Assembly: GCA_964345365.1 (NCBI GenBank)
Contig: CAYFQR010000008.1
Location: 1-45,042 of the forward strand
Length of the DNA stretch: 45,042 nt
Reading direction: 5' to 3'
From: RUG754 sp964345365
Lineage (GTDB): Bacteria; Bacillota; Clostridia; Peptostreptococcales; Anaerovoracaceae
Position 1 is the stretch's first letter, and each line of letters starts with the position of its first letter. Both the position numbers and the translations under genes were made by a program. The notes beneath the pieces were generated by a model. It made no database searches. It had not been told where the DNA came from and saw nothing but the letters and a program-made list of their open reading frames with translations. This document shows positions 8,189 to 16,387 of this stretch, piece by piece.

Positions 8189-8261
8189 TACGATAGCTGC
8201 ATGCCGTGCCGGGAGTTCCCGCCGAGCTTGCGAAAGCTGAAACACGGCGGCAAATATCGCA
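8189..8261 (-). ncRNA. Candidate structured RNA in the dnaE leader (three-way junction)
   Basis: On the minus strand, UGCGAUA (8261-8255) pairs with UAUCGUA (8195-8189) including one G-U pair. After an internal loop, GCCGUG (8248-8243) pairs with CACGGC (8208-8203). Inside are two hairpins, AGCUU-UCGC-AAGCU and CGGG-AACU-CCCG. The single G-U pair would be a C-A mismatch on the other strand, favouring minus-strand transcription. The structure begins where the promoter at 8267-8295 would start transcription and ends 38 bases before the dnaE ATG. It is much more GC-rich than its surroundings. I do not recognise a known riboswitch class. A repeated palindromic element is the main alternative. Confidence 0.45.
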
Positions 8262-8266
8262 TAATA

Positions 8267-8295
8267 ATTATATTTAACTGATGTGGCTATTGTAA
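8267..8295 (-). promoter_or_regulatory. Promoter TTACAA-17-TATAAT upstream of dnaE
   Basis: The minus strand carries TTACAA at 8295-8290 and TATAAT at 8272-8267, separated by 17 bases. Transcription would begin around 8260-8261, at the first base of the folded leader. A second TATAAT lies at 8162-8157, only six bases before the dnaE ATG. Confidence 0.55.
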
Positions 8296-8383
8296 CATAA
8301 TTTGAGCTTTATTAAAAGTGCCCTACGTGGTAAAATATATGTACATAAAATCGGCAAACCGATATTTTGACAGGAGATAAACT

Positions 8384-9538
8384 ATGCCAAGAAAATCACA
8401 CAACGGGAATATTTTTCGCTACACACGCAGCTATGAAGTCTCAAAGACCTCAACGGGAATCGGCGCTATTATAAAAGCGATTCTCCTCCTTGTTCTCATA
8501 TTGCTGTTGGTTGTATCCGGCTATGTCACATATGTATTTCTTTCTTTTGACAGGCTGCCGGATAATCAAAATCTTGATATAATCGGCACTTGCGATAATT
8601 CCGTTATTAAAACCGGCAAAAAAACCGTTCATCACCTTACATCATGGAATGTCGGCTTCGGTGCTTTTACCGATAAGTTCAGTTTCTTCATGGATGGCGG
8701 TACTTACTCAAGAGCATTGTCGGAAGAAGAAACTGTCGATAATATTAACAATATCATATCCGAGCTTGACAGCTTCGGGCCCGAACTGATGCTCATACAG
8801 GAGCTTGATTTCGGTTCCACACGTTCATACAATGTAGATGAAGTTAAGATGTTTCGAGATTACTTCGGCGATATATATCAATCCTCTTTCGGAGTAAACT
8901 ATAACTCGCCGTACCTGCTTTATCCGGTACTGTCACCTGTCGGCACATCGCGTTCAGGCATGATGACGCTCAGCAAGTACGATATAAGTTCTTCGATACG
9001 CAGAAGCCTCCCTATACAGACCGATATTTACAAGCTGCTCGATCTTGACAGAGCATATACTGTAAGCAGGATATCAACCTCAAACGGCAAAGAACTTGTA
9101 CTGATTAATCTCCATCTTTCCGCTTATACCACAGATTCGACCATTGTGAAAAAACAGCTGCAAATGATTTATACCACTATAAATGATGAATACTCAAAAG
9201 GCAACTATGTTATCTGCGGCGGAGACTTTAATATGGATCTTCTGTACGACTCCGAATCAATCTTCGGCATTCCTGCAGAAGATTACAGTTGGGCTAATCC
9301 TTTCCCTGAAGACTCCCTCCCGGGTAATGTGGCTCTTTATGCTCCGTTTGACCCTGAAAATCCCGTACCGTCCTGTAGAAACACAAATGCGCCATGGGAC
9401 CCGGAAACCGTATATCAGCTTACAGTTGACGGTTTTCTTGTCACCAATAATATAAAAGTGACAAAGTGCGAGGTAACAGATCAGGAATTCAAATATTCAG
9501 ACCACCAACCCGTACACTTATATTTCACACTGAAATGA
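8384..9538 (+). CDS. Membrane-anchored endonuclease/exonuclease/phosphatase (EEP) family protein
   Basis: A 384-residue protein with one N-terminal membrane segment (about residues 26-50), so the catalytic part is probably outside the cell. The EEP fold is recognised from SWNVGFG, then LIQELD (metal-binding Glu), NLHLSAY, GGDFNMD (catalytic Asp/Asn) and the C-terminal SDHQPV (catalytic His). Family members cleave phosphodiesters or remove phosphates from nucleic acids, sphingomyelin or inositol phosphates; the substrate here is unknown. The start is supported by AGGAG seven bases before the ATG. It stands alone, divergent from dnaE and convergent with the aro operon. Confidence 0.85.
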   Translation: MPRKSHNGNIFRYTRSYEVSKTSTGIGAIIKAILLLVLILLLVVSGYVTYVFLSFDRLPDNQNLDIIGTCDNSVIKTGKKTVHHLTSWNVGFGAFTDKFSFFMDGGTYSRALSEEETVDNINNIISELDSFGPELMLIQELDFGSTRSYNVDEVKMFRDYFGDIYQSSFGVNYNSPYLLYPVLSPVGTSRSGMMTLSKYDISSSIRRSLPIQTDIYKLLDLDRAYTVSRISTSNGKELVLINLHLSAYTTDSTIVKKQLQMIYTTINDEYSKGNYVICGGDFNMDLLYDSESIFGIPAEDYSWANPFPEDSLPGNVALYAPFDPENPVPSCRNTNAPWDPETVYQLTVDGFLVTNNIKVTKCEVTDQEFKYSDHQPVHLYFTLK

Positions 9539-9540
9539 AT

Positions 9541-9563
9541 CTCGTAACGACTTTAGTTGCGAG
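9541..9563 (+). terminator. Hairpin just after the EEP gene
   Basis: CTCGTAAC (9541-9548) pairs with GTTGCGAG (9556-9563), with one G-U pair, around a 7-base loop, three bases after the stop codon. There is no T run behind it, so terminator function is uncertain; it could protect the 3' end. Confidence 0.4.
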
Positions 9564-9585
9564 TCGCCTCTGCTATATAATAAAT

Positions 9586-9692
9586 AACACGCTGCCGAGC
9601 CGTGAAAATAACGACCTCCAATAGTCAGACGCATGTTTTGGCTTTTGGGGGTCGATTCATATTCACACATACCTGCAGCGTGTTTTTTGTTA
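9586..9692 (+). ncRNA. Candidate ~105-nt independent structured RNA with its own terminator
   Basis: An extended -10 box (TGC then TATATAAT, core 9576-9581) precedes the element. AACACGCTGC (9586-9595) pairs perfectly with GCAGCGTGTT near 9678-9687, which runs into T6. Inside, CGACCTCCAA pairs over 10 positions with TTGGGGGTCG, and AGTC pairs with GGCT; each inner helix uses a G-U pair valid only on the plus strand. A short GTGAA/TTCAC helix lies between them. The result is a long interrupted rod. It lies between convergent genes and its 3' end meets the end of the aro fusion gene. It may also serve as a two-way terminator. No known family recognised. Confidence 0.45.
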
Positions 9693-12212
9693 TATTTTCT
9701 CTGTTATATCCTCTATTATTTCTTCGACGCTTTTTGAATTGCATTCTATTATATCGTCGGCCCAAGACCTGTAGAGCGGGAATCTCATCCGATACAGCCT
9801 CTCTATACCTTTTTCCTGACTGAGCGGCCTTCCTGCTGTTGTAAGCGAATCGGCAGCCCTGTCTATTAAGAGAATTCTGCCGTTCGCGGCTAAGCTGTAA
9901 TAGTTTTCTTCCCGCTCGACTGCTCCGCCTCCCGTTGAAATAACAGCCCCTTTAACCTCACTGAGTTCGTTTATGACGGCTCTCTCTATATCTCTGAAAT
10001 ATTCTTCACCGCATTCTTTGAATATCTCGGGGATATTTTTACCTTCACGTGCCTCAATCAAGGAATCCGTATCATAGAACTCTTTTCCCGTTTTTTCGGC
10101 GAGCATCTTCCCTATTGTTGACTTGCCTGAACCCGGCATTCCTATAAGCACAATATTGGAAAGACGGTTCAGCAGCTTATTTTTAACTCGTCTGAAAATC
10201 CCATACCTGTCCTCAAACTTCTCCCTGCCGAAAAGCGTCGCCGAATATATCCCCTGCCATATAAGCATATCAAGTCCGCCTATGGAATCTATAAGATTCT
10301 TCTTAGCCTGACACACCAATTCCGTCCTGAGCGGGTTATATATCAGGTCGATTACCTGATTCAACTTGGTGAACGAGCCCGGATTGACAATCGTCCTGCC
10401 GGCATACGAGTACATCCCGACCGGCGTAGCATTAAGCAGTATCTCACAATCCGAAATTTCGGAAAAGCTTTCGGATTCGTCAATTGCCTTGTGAGACAAA
10501 ACACGTACTTCCGCAGCACCCCTGTCAAACAACACCTGTGATGCGGCTTTTGCCGCACCGCCGTTACCCAAAACAGCGCACCTCTTTCCATTAACAATAA
10601 TATTATTATCGTCAATCATGCTCTTAAGTCCGTAATAGTCGGTATTGTAGCCTACAAGTTTGCCGTTCCTTCGTACGATAGTGTTTACGGCACCGATTGC
10701 CGCTGCTTCCGGTGACAGCTCATCAATGTACTTTATGACCTCCGTCTTATATGGAATCGTTACATTCAGTCCCGCCCATTCGCCTTCTTTAATAAAGCTT
10801 TCAAGCTCATCTTCCTTCTTTTCGAAAAGCCTATACTCATAGCTAAAGCCTGTTTCGTCGCATATAATGTCGTGCAGAATCGGGCTGTAGCTGTGCATCA
10901 AATTTTCACCGAGCAATCCGAAACTGAGCTTTTCTTCTTTTTTCGTCAGTTCTATTATCCTCTTAAGAACCTCTTTTTCGATTTCCGTCTTGCCTGCCAA
11001 AATATCTTCCTCTCTATTCTTGTCATACATAGGAAGTCCTTTTGCAGACTTTATCCTGCCGATTGCCTTTGCTGCTTTAAGCCTTTTGTTAAGGGCTTTC
11101 AAAATGATATCATCCTGTATATCTATCTCGCTCCTCAGCGATTCGATAGATGCAGGCTTATCGGCTTCCTTTTCGAATATTTCTTCGTCGCTTTCATGAA
11201 GCGCATCGTATATCGCTATTGCAGCCGCAGATTCAATGCAAGGCATCGCTCGAAACACTATACATGGGTCATGCCTGCCGCCCACAGATATCTCGACTTC
11301 TTCACCTGTCTTCATGTTTATGCTTTTTTGCTTCTTCAATACCGAAGATGTGGGCTTAATCGCCGTTCTGAAAACTATCGGCATGCCTGAAGCAATACCG
11401 CCCAATATTCCTCCGTGGTTATTCGTCCTCGTCACCACATTGCCGTTTTCATCTTTGAAAAACTCGTCGTTATTGGCGGAACCGAGCATTCTCGCGCCGT
11501 TGAATCCCGACCCGAATTCAATGCCCTTTATTGCCGGTATTCCGAACACGGCCTCGGATATCCTTCCCTCAAGCCCGTCGAAGTAAGCATCGCCGCAGCT
11601 GCCCGGTTTAACACCCATTATGGCACATTCTACTATCCCGCCTACCGAATCGCCTCTCGCTTTTGCGGACTCCACCACATCCTCAAATGCCATGGGGTCT
11701 GTGTGTCCGCCGATTTCGACAACATCCGTCATGACATCTATCCCCTCTTTTTTCAGAAGTTGCTTGGTGATTCCTCCGGCAATACAGAGCCCAACCGTCA
11801 ATCTGCCGCTGAATCTTCCGCCGCCTCTCGTATCCGCTTCGATTCCGTCCTTCATCATCAACGTAAAGTCCGCATGTCCGGGCCTCGGAATATATTTCAA
11901 TTCATCATAAGAGGCGGGGTCAACGTCCTTATTAAGCACCTCCGCTTCAATTACGGACTTTGTAACTATGCCTAATCTGCCCGCAAAGTTTACTACGCCT
12001 TCCTTCCAGATAACCTCATCGGGTTCCTTTCTTTCGGTTACAACACCCTCCAGTTGTTCATTAAGCGGAGAGCGTCTTCTCAAAAAATCGTCAAGCTCCG
12101 AGTAATCTATTACCGTGCCCTCCGGAACGCCTTCAATTCTGACCTTCACCGACTCGCCGTGTGATTTACCGTCTATCTGAACTTTATATTTTCTTCCGTA
12201 TGTACTTGCCAC
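9690..12212 (-). CDS. Four-domain fusion: chorismate synthase / chorismate mutase / shikimate dehydrogenase / shikimate kinase
   Basis: An 840-residue protein carrying four pathway enzymes. Residues 1-345: chorismate synthase (AroC; KSHGES, RPGHAD, RGGGRFSGR). Residues 353-428: AroQ-type chorismate mutase (RSEIDIQDDIILKALNKR, then K..KG..MYDKNRE). Residues 431-675: shikimate dehydrogenase (AroE; MHSYSP, NVTIPYK with the catalytic Lys, GAVNT, GYNTDYYG, NADP loop GNGGAAKA). Residues 684-840: shikimate kinase (AroK; Walker A GMPGSGKST, DTD, RDIE, GGGAV). All key motifs look intact. I chose GTG at 12212, which overlaps the aroA stop (TAGTG) and follows GGGAGGAG; a start at 12257 would lie inside aroA. 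A single chain could channel intermediates, but that is inference. Confidence 0.93.
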   Translation of the reverse strand: MASTYGRKYKVQIDGKSHGESVKVRIEGVPEGTVIDYSELDDFLRRRSPLNEQLEGVVTERKEPDEVIWKEGVVNFAGRLGIVTKSVIEAEVLNKDVDPASYDELKYIPRPGHADFTLMMKDGIEADTRGGGRFSGRLTVGLCIAGGITKQLLKKEGIDVMTDVVEIGGHTDPMAFEDVVESAKARGDSVGGIVECAIMGVKPGSCGDAYFDGLEGRISEAVFGIPAIKGIEFGSGFNGARMLGSANNDEFFKDENGNVVTRTNNHGGILGGIASGMPIVFRTAIKPTSSVLKKQKSINMKTGEEVEISVGGRHDPCIVFRAMPCIESAAAIAIYDALHESDEEIFEKEADKPASIESLRSEIDIQDDIILKALNKRLKAAKAIGRIKSAKGLPMYDKNREEDILAGKTEIEKEVLKRIIELTKKEEKLSFGLLGENLMHSYSPILHDIICDETGFSYEYRLFEKKEDELESFIKEGEWAGLNVTIPYKTEVIKYIDELSPEAAAIGAVNTIVRRNGKLVGYNTDYYGLKSMIDDNNIIVNGKRCAVLGNGGAAKAASQVLFDRGAAEVRVLSHKAIDESESFSEISDCEILLNATPVGMYSYAGRTIVNPGSFTKLNQVIDLIYNPLRTELVCQAKKNLIDSIGGLDMLIWQGIYSATLFGREKFEDRYGIFRRVKNKLLNRLSNIVLIGMPGSGKSTIGKMLAEKTGKEFYDTDSLIEAREGKNIPEIFKECGEEYFRDIERAVINELSEVKGAVISTGGGAVEREENYYSLAANGRILLIDRAADSLTTAGRPLSQEKGIERLYRMRFPLYRSWADDIIECNSKSVEEIIEDITEKI

Positions 12213-13324
12213 TAAACTATCTCCTCCCAAAATCCCGGATATGATTTTTTCACACATTCCGCTTGTTCTATAACCACCGTGCCGTCAATGCCGAATGCCG
12301 CTGCCGCTGCCGCCATTGCTATCCTATGGTCATTGAATGAATCGACGGTTCCTCCTCTAAGGCCGCCGGTTCTTTCTTTGCCGCTTATCCTTATGAAGTC
12401 TTCTCCCTCCGTCGCCTCACCGCCTAATGAATTAATCATCCTTACGGTACTCATTATCCTGTCACTTTCCTTGAACCTCAAGTATGAAATATTTTCAATC
12501 AGAGTCTCTCCCTCCGCAAATGATGCTAAAACCGCAAGCACAGGTACAAGGTCAGGGGTCTTGCTCCCGTCAATTCTCATGCCTTTAAGCTCTCCGCCGC
12601 TCACATATATCTCGTCATCTTCAAAAAATATACGCGCACCGAATGACCTGAGAATTTCAATGATTTTTCTGTCACCCTGTGCGGATTTTCTTTTCAGATT
12701 GCTTATCTTAATCTGTCCGTTATTCGAGATAGCCGCCGCTACCATGAAATTCGCTCCTATGCTCCAATCACCTTCAACGGTGTACTCTCCCGGAGACTCA
12801 TAACCGCTACAGCCGAACTCGCACATCACGCTCGCGGTAAGCTCTATATACGGCCTTGATACAATATTGTAATCCGCTTCCACTTCTATCCCTTCGCCTC
12901 TTAAACCGAGCGCGAGCATCTTTCCGGATATTATCTGAGATGTAGGTGCGCAGGACGATACTCTCTCCATCAGCCTGTCGCTTCCGGAAAGCTCCGCCTC
13001 TATCCCCAATTCCTCGGATATTTCTTTCATAAATCTGTATGTGGTTCCCGATTCCCCGCAATTCATCTTAATAAGGCCTGCTTTTTTCAAAGCAAGCCTA
13101 TCTATCGGTTCAACATATACTTCACCGTTTTCGGAAGTGATTGTCGCACCCAAGCTGCGCAGACATTCGATAGTTCCGAGGACATCATCACCATAATTTC
13201 TCATGATGATTTTCGTCGGAATGTCTGAAAATGCCGCACATATAAGTGCTCTGTGACAAATTGACTTAGAAGAGATTACACTGTATCCCCTCTTAAGCTC
13301 CGGGCTGCTTAGATTGACTATCAT
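12212..13324 (-). CDS. aroA: 3-phosphoshikimate 1-carboxyvinyltransferase (EPSP synthase)
   Basis: A 370-residue enzyme joining phosphoenolpyruvate to shikimate 3-phosphate. It is somewhat shorter than the usual ~420-430. Visible: SSKSICHRAL (substrate-binding Lys/Ser/Arg loop), NCGESGTTYRFM, TPDLVPVLAV, RFKESDRI and DHRIAMAAAAAA. The ATG at 13324 follows GAAGGA with 8-base spacing; it overlaps the end of aroB by 32 bases, indicating translational coupling. The product feeds directly into the chorismate synthase part of the fusion protein encoded next. Confidence 0.93.
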   Translation of the reverse strand: MIVNLSSPELKRGYSVISSKSICHRALICAAFSDIPTKIIMRNYGDDVLGTIECLRSLGATITSENGEVYVEPIDRLALKKAGLIKMNCGESGTTYRFMKEISEELGIEAELSGSDRLMERVSSCAPTSQIISGKMLALGLRGEGIEVEADYNIVSRPYIELTASVMCEFGCSGYESPGEYTVEGDWSIGANFMVAAAISNNGQIKISNLKRKSAQGDRKIIEILRSFGARIFFEDDEIYVSGGELKGMRIDGSKTPDLVPVLAVLASFAEGETLIENISYLRFKESDRIMSTVRMINSLGGEATEGEDFIRISGKERTGGLRGGTVDSFNDHRIAMAAAAAAFGIDGTVVIEQAECVKKSYPGFWEEIV

Positions 13325-14375
13325 CAAACAAATCCTTCAATTCATCAAGTTTTATCTTATTTACCACACATTTTCCTATTTCTTTAGGAATTACTATGTT
13401 TATACTGTCGCCTGTTACTTTTTTGTCTTCAACAAGTCTCGAGAGCAACACATTCACATCATATGGACATCTCCACTCGATATTATGTCTTTCAAGGAGT
13501 TCCAAAAGAAGCTCGTAGGTGCCTTCCTCACATAAACCTTTTGCCTCGCATGCTCTCGTAATAAGCGCCATACCCATAGCCACCGCTTTTCCATGATGGA
13601 TTTTGAAACCGGACTCGCTTTCAATCGCGTGTGCAAACGTATGCCCGAAGTTCAGAAGCATTCTCTCCCCTCTGTCATATTCATCACTTGCAACAAAGTC
13701 CGCCTTTATTTTGATACATCTTCTCAATATATTTTCGATATAGAGGAGATCTTCTTTATTGTCCGTAAGAGGTCTCTCATCCAAAAGTCTTATTAAGTCC
13801 TTATCGCCTATAAACCCGTATTTAATTACCTCGGCACAGCCTTCTCTAAAAGTCTCATCCCCGAGACCCGGGAAAAACTCCGTATCAACCAAGACAAGCG
13901 AAGGTTGATAAAAAGTTCCTATGAGGTTCTTTATGTTCCCTAAGTTTAATGCATTCTTACCGCCAATCGATGAATCGCAAGCCGAAAGGACTGTTGTAGG
14001 CACCATAACGAGTGAGATTCCCCGTTTATAAACGGATGCAATAAAACCTGCTACGTCACCGACAGTACCGCCGCCTACCGAGTATATAGCGTCATCTCTC
14101 GTCAGCTTAAAATCCGCAACGGCTTTTATAAGCTTTTCAAAACCTGCGATTGTTTTTAACTCTTCTCCCGACTCTACGGAGAGTGCGAGAACCTGCTTGC
14201 CGGTTTTTTCCAATTCTTTTCCAAGAAGCGCAACTTTGTCGGCCGGGATTCTCTCGTCCCAGATAATGACGGCTTTCCCGTATCCGTCAGGGATGTATTC
14301 CGATGCTTCGGCTAATATATTTTCACCGATAACGGCACAATATGCGTTTGCAGTTGCTATTCTGATTTCAACCAT
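13293..14375 (-). CDS. aroB: 3-dehydroquinate synthase
   Basis: A 360-residue enzyme converting DAHP to 3-dehydroquinate using NAD and a divalent metal. Landmarks: YSVGGGTVGDVAGFIASVYKRG (NAD loop), PTTVLSACDSSIGGKNALN, the metal ligands in EVIKYGFIGD (Glu) and LNFGHTFAHAIE plus HGKAVAMGM (His). The ATG at 14375 follows AAGGAGG with 6-base spacing; an upstream in-frame start at 14393 would overlap that ribosome site. It is first of the three aro genes, 34 bases after the kdpE-like gene. Confidence 0.94.
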   Translation of the reverse strand: MVEIRIATANAYCAVIGENILAEASEYIPDGYGKAVIIWDERIPADKVALLGKELEKTGKQVLALSVESGEELKTIAGFEKLIKAVADFKLTRDDAIYSVGGGTVGDVAGFIASVYKRGISLVMVPTTVLSACDSSIGGKNALNLGNIKNLIGTFYQPSLVLVDTEFFPGLGDETFREGCAEVIKYGFIGDKDLIRLLDERPLTDNKEDLLYIENILRRCIKIKADFVASDEYDRGERMLLNFGHTFAHAIESESGFKIHHGKAVAMGMALITRACEAKGLCEEGTYELLLELLERHNIEWRCPYDVNVLLSRLVEDKKVTGDSINIVIPKEIGKCVVNKIKLDELKDLFDDSQSKQPGA

Positions 14376-14409
14376 CTTTATCCTCCTTGTCAATTAGCGA
14401 ATAACTTTT

Positions 14410-15120
14410 TTATATACTATCATCCTCAAGCATCCTGTATCCGACCCCTAATTCCGTAAAAATATATTCCGGTTCAGCAGGGTTTTTTTCGATTTTTCTT
14501 CTGATGTTTGCCATATTCACTCTCAATATTCTATTGTTATCATCCGCATAAGGCCCCCAAATCTGGTTGATAAGCGCATCATACGTGAAAACCCTGCCGG
14601 AGTTTTGGGCGAGTAATGAAACTATCTTATATTCGACTCTCGTAAGATGTATGCTCTCACCTGCAAGAGTTATCAGTCTCCTGTCAAAGTCCACCATAAG
14701 CTCTTTTGCACGGTAAGGGCGGCTTAATAAATCAACATTAGCGTTGATTTTGTTATTATGTCTTATCGCCGTCCTGATTCTTGCAAGAAGCTCGCTCGTT
14801 CCGAACGGTTTCGTAATATAGTCATCGGCTCCCGCATCGAGGGCCTCAACTTTTTCTTTTTCCTGTGTTCTTGCTGAAATCACAATTATCGGAAGGCTCG
14901 ACCATTCTCTTGTCTCCCTGATTATTTCAATTCCGTCCATATCAGGCAGCCCCAAGTCCAAAAGCACTAAATCGGGCAGATTGGATGTTATGGAAGCTAA
15001 ACCCGACTTGCCTGTCTGCTCGGACATAACTCTGTAGTCGTTCAATTTCAGCGTTCTTGTAATGAAATCCGAAATACTTTTTTCATCCTCAATTACCAAT
15101 ATTGATATTTTCTGATACAT
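14410..15120 (-). CDS. KdpE-like OmpR-family response regulator
   Basis: A 236-residue regulator: receiver domain with the acidic pocket IEDE, phosphoacceptor Asp55 (LLDLGLPD), and KPFGTSELLARI, followed by an OmpR winged-helix DNA-binding domain ending in FTELGVGYRM. The overall sequence resembles KdpE, which controls the high-affinity K+ pump KdpFABC. No kdpFABC genes lie in the window. It is co-directional with the kinase gene (11 bases upstream) and with aroB downstream, so the signal system and shikimate genes may share transcripts. Confidence 0.88.
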   Translation of the reverse strand: MYQKISILVIEDEKSISDFITRTLKLNDYRVMSEQTGKSGLASITSNLPDLVLLDLGLPDMDGIEIIRETREWSSLPIIVISARTQEKEKVEALDAGADDYITKPFGTSELLARIRTAIRHNNKINANVDLLSRPYRAKELMVDFDRRLITLAGESIHLTRVEYKIVSLLAQNSGRVFTYDALINQIWGPYADDNNRILRVNMANIRRKIEKNPAEPEYIFTELGVGYRMLEDDSI

Positions 15121-15131
15121 GTTAAAACTCC

Positions 15132-16259
15132 TTATATGCTCTTCGGAAGCATGAATATGAACTCTGCTCCGTCATCATGATTTTCCGCTTTTATTTTTCC
15201 GCCGTGGGCATTTATTATAGTTTTGCAGATGGATAAGCCTATACCCGTTCCCTTGTTTCCGTCTATCCCTATATTGTCGCCGCTTATCGGCGTCCCCTCA
15301 AAGATTGTCTCAAGCCGCTCTGCCGGTATACCTATGCCGTAATCTCTTATGTGAAACTCAACCCTGTCCTCAAAATCCTCAACAAAAAATTCCAACGGCT
15401 TTTCAGAACGGGAGTGTATTTCGGCATTTTGGAGCATATTAATTATGACCTGCTCTATAAGCATGGCGTCCATATCAACCATGATAGGCTCACCCGGTAC
15501 TCTGACTTTTACGGCAGTGCCCGGAAATCTCTTCTTAAATTTAGCCATTGATGCGGAAACGACATCATCGACAGACTCCGGCAATTTATTTACACCGGCC
15601 GTTTCATTATCTATTCTGGTAACGGAAAGCAAATTCTCGACCATGTTAAGCAGCCAGTTCGCGTCTGCACTTATATTTTTCACCAATTTATTTTCTTCAT
15701 CGCGGCTCATCTCGCTATAATTTTCCAGGATTGATTCACAGTTTCCTATTATACCGGTAAGCGGCGTCCTGATATCATGTGAAATGGCTCTCAGAAGATT
15801 GGCTCTCATCTTTTCCTTTTCGGCATCCATCAGCTCTTTCTTTTGTCTTGATAGAATATCGCCCTGTCTTCTCATCCTTGTGCTTGTTATGGAAGTAATA
15901 ATGCTTATAACGAACATTCCTATGAAAGTAACCTGATAACCCTTGATAGTGAAATTAAAATCCTGGTATGGATAGGTGAAAAAGAAGTTAACCGAAAGTA
16001 CCGCGGCTATCGAAAACAACAAACCATAGAGATACCCTACCGTATATCTTGAAATCAGAAATACTCCGATTGTATAGAGCATCGCAATATTCAACGAAGG
16101 GTCAGATGCGGTGCCGTAAAACACAAAGGAAATAACGGTAACCACGGTAAAAATAGCAACCGATATAACGAAATCTCTTTTGCTGGCACTTATGAGCTGC
16201 TCTCTTTCCGACACCGATTTATTATCTTTTTTATAATTATACTTCAAACTTCTCTTCAT
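15132..16259 (-). CDS. Short KdpD-like sensor histidine kinase
   Basis: A 375-residue kinase that matches only the C-terminal half of KdpD: four membrane segments of the DUF4118 type (about residues 30-125), then HisKA with His161 (LLRAISHDIRTPLTG), then the ATPase domain (N box QNAEIHS, GIGIP, GTGIGLSICKTI). The large N-terminal KdpD sensor and the universal-stress-like domain of full KdpD (~890 residues) are absent. Such short forms exist in Clostridia. The ATG at 16259 has no ribosome site. A TTGAAC-17-TATTAT promoter ends seven bases before it, implying a leaderless mRNA. Confidence 0.85.
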   Translation of the reverse strand: MKRSLKYNYKKDNKSVSEREQLISASKRDFVISVAIFTVVTVISFVFYGTASDPSLNIAMLYTIGVFLISRYTVGYLYGLLFSIAAVLSVNFFFTYPYQDFNFTIKGYQVTFIGMFVISIITSITSTRMRRQGDILSRQKKELMDAEKEKMRANLLRAISHDIRTPLTGIIGNCESILENYSEMSRDEENKLVKNISADANWLLNMVENLLSVTRIDNETAGVNKLPESVDDVVSASMAKFKKRFPGTAVKVRVPGEPIMVDMDAMLIEQVIINMLQNAEIHSRSEKPLEFFVEDFEDRVEFHIRDYGIGIPAERLETIFEGTPISGDNIGIDGNKGTGIGLSICKTIINAHGGKIKAENHDDGAEFIFMLPKSI

Positions 16260-16265
16260 ACTATA

Positions 16266-16294
16266 ATAATAGAATAATTTACCTAAGCGTTCAA
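16266..16294 (-). promoter_or_regulatory. Promoter TTGAAC-17-TATTAT for the kdpD-like/aro operon
   Basis: TTGAAC (16294-16289) and TATTAT (16271-16266) on the minus strand have 17-base spacing. The predicted start of transcription falls on or next to the A of the kinase ATG at 16259. Confidence 0.5.
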
Positions 16295-16337
16295 GTATAT
16301 TTTACGTAAAACTTAAATACCGGGCACTGTCACTGTT

Positions 16338-16372
16338 AAAAAAAAGAGAAGTGCATGGCACACCTCTCTTTT
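16338..16372 (-). terminator. Rho-independent terminator after the HU gene
   Basis: On the minus strand an AAAAGAGA...TCTCTTTT stem with an inner GTG/CAC helix around CATG is followed by a run of eight T (16345-16338). It separates HU from the kdpD-like operon promoter. Confidence 0.85.
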
Positions 16373-16387
16373 GTCTGCTATAATATG

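Noticed and set aside
8199..8252. The dnaE-leader element as a hammerhead or twister ribozyme
   Set aside because: On the plus strand a GAAAC follows one stem, but the CUGAUGA core of hammerheads is absent, and the twister consensus does not fit either strand.
14410..16259. A complete Kdp potassium system
   Set aside because: Only a short kinase and a regulator are present. No kdpF, kdpA, kdpB or kdpC gene is in the window.
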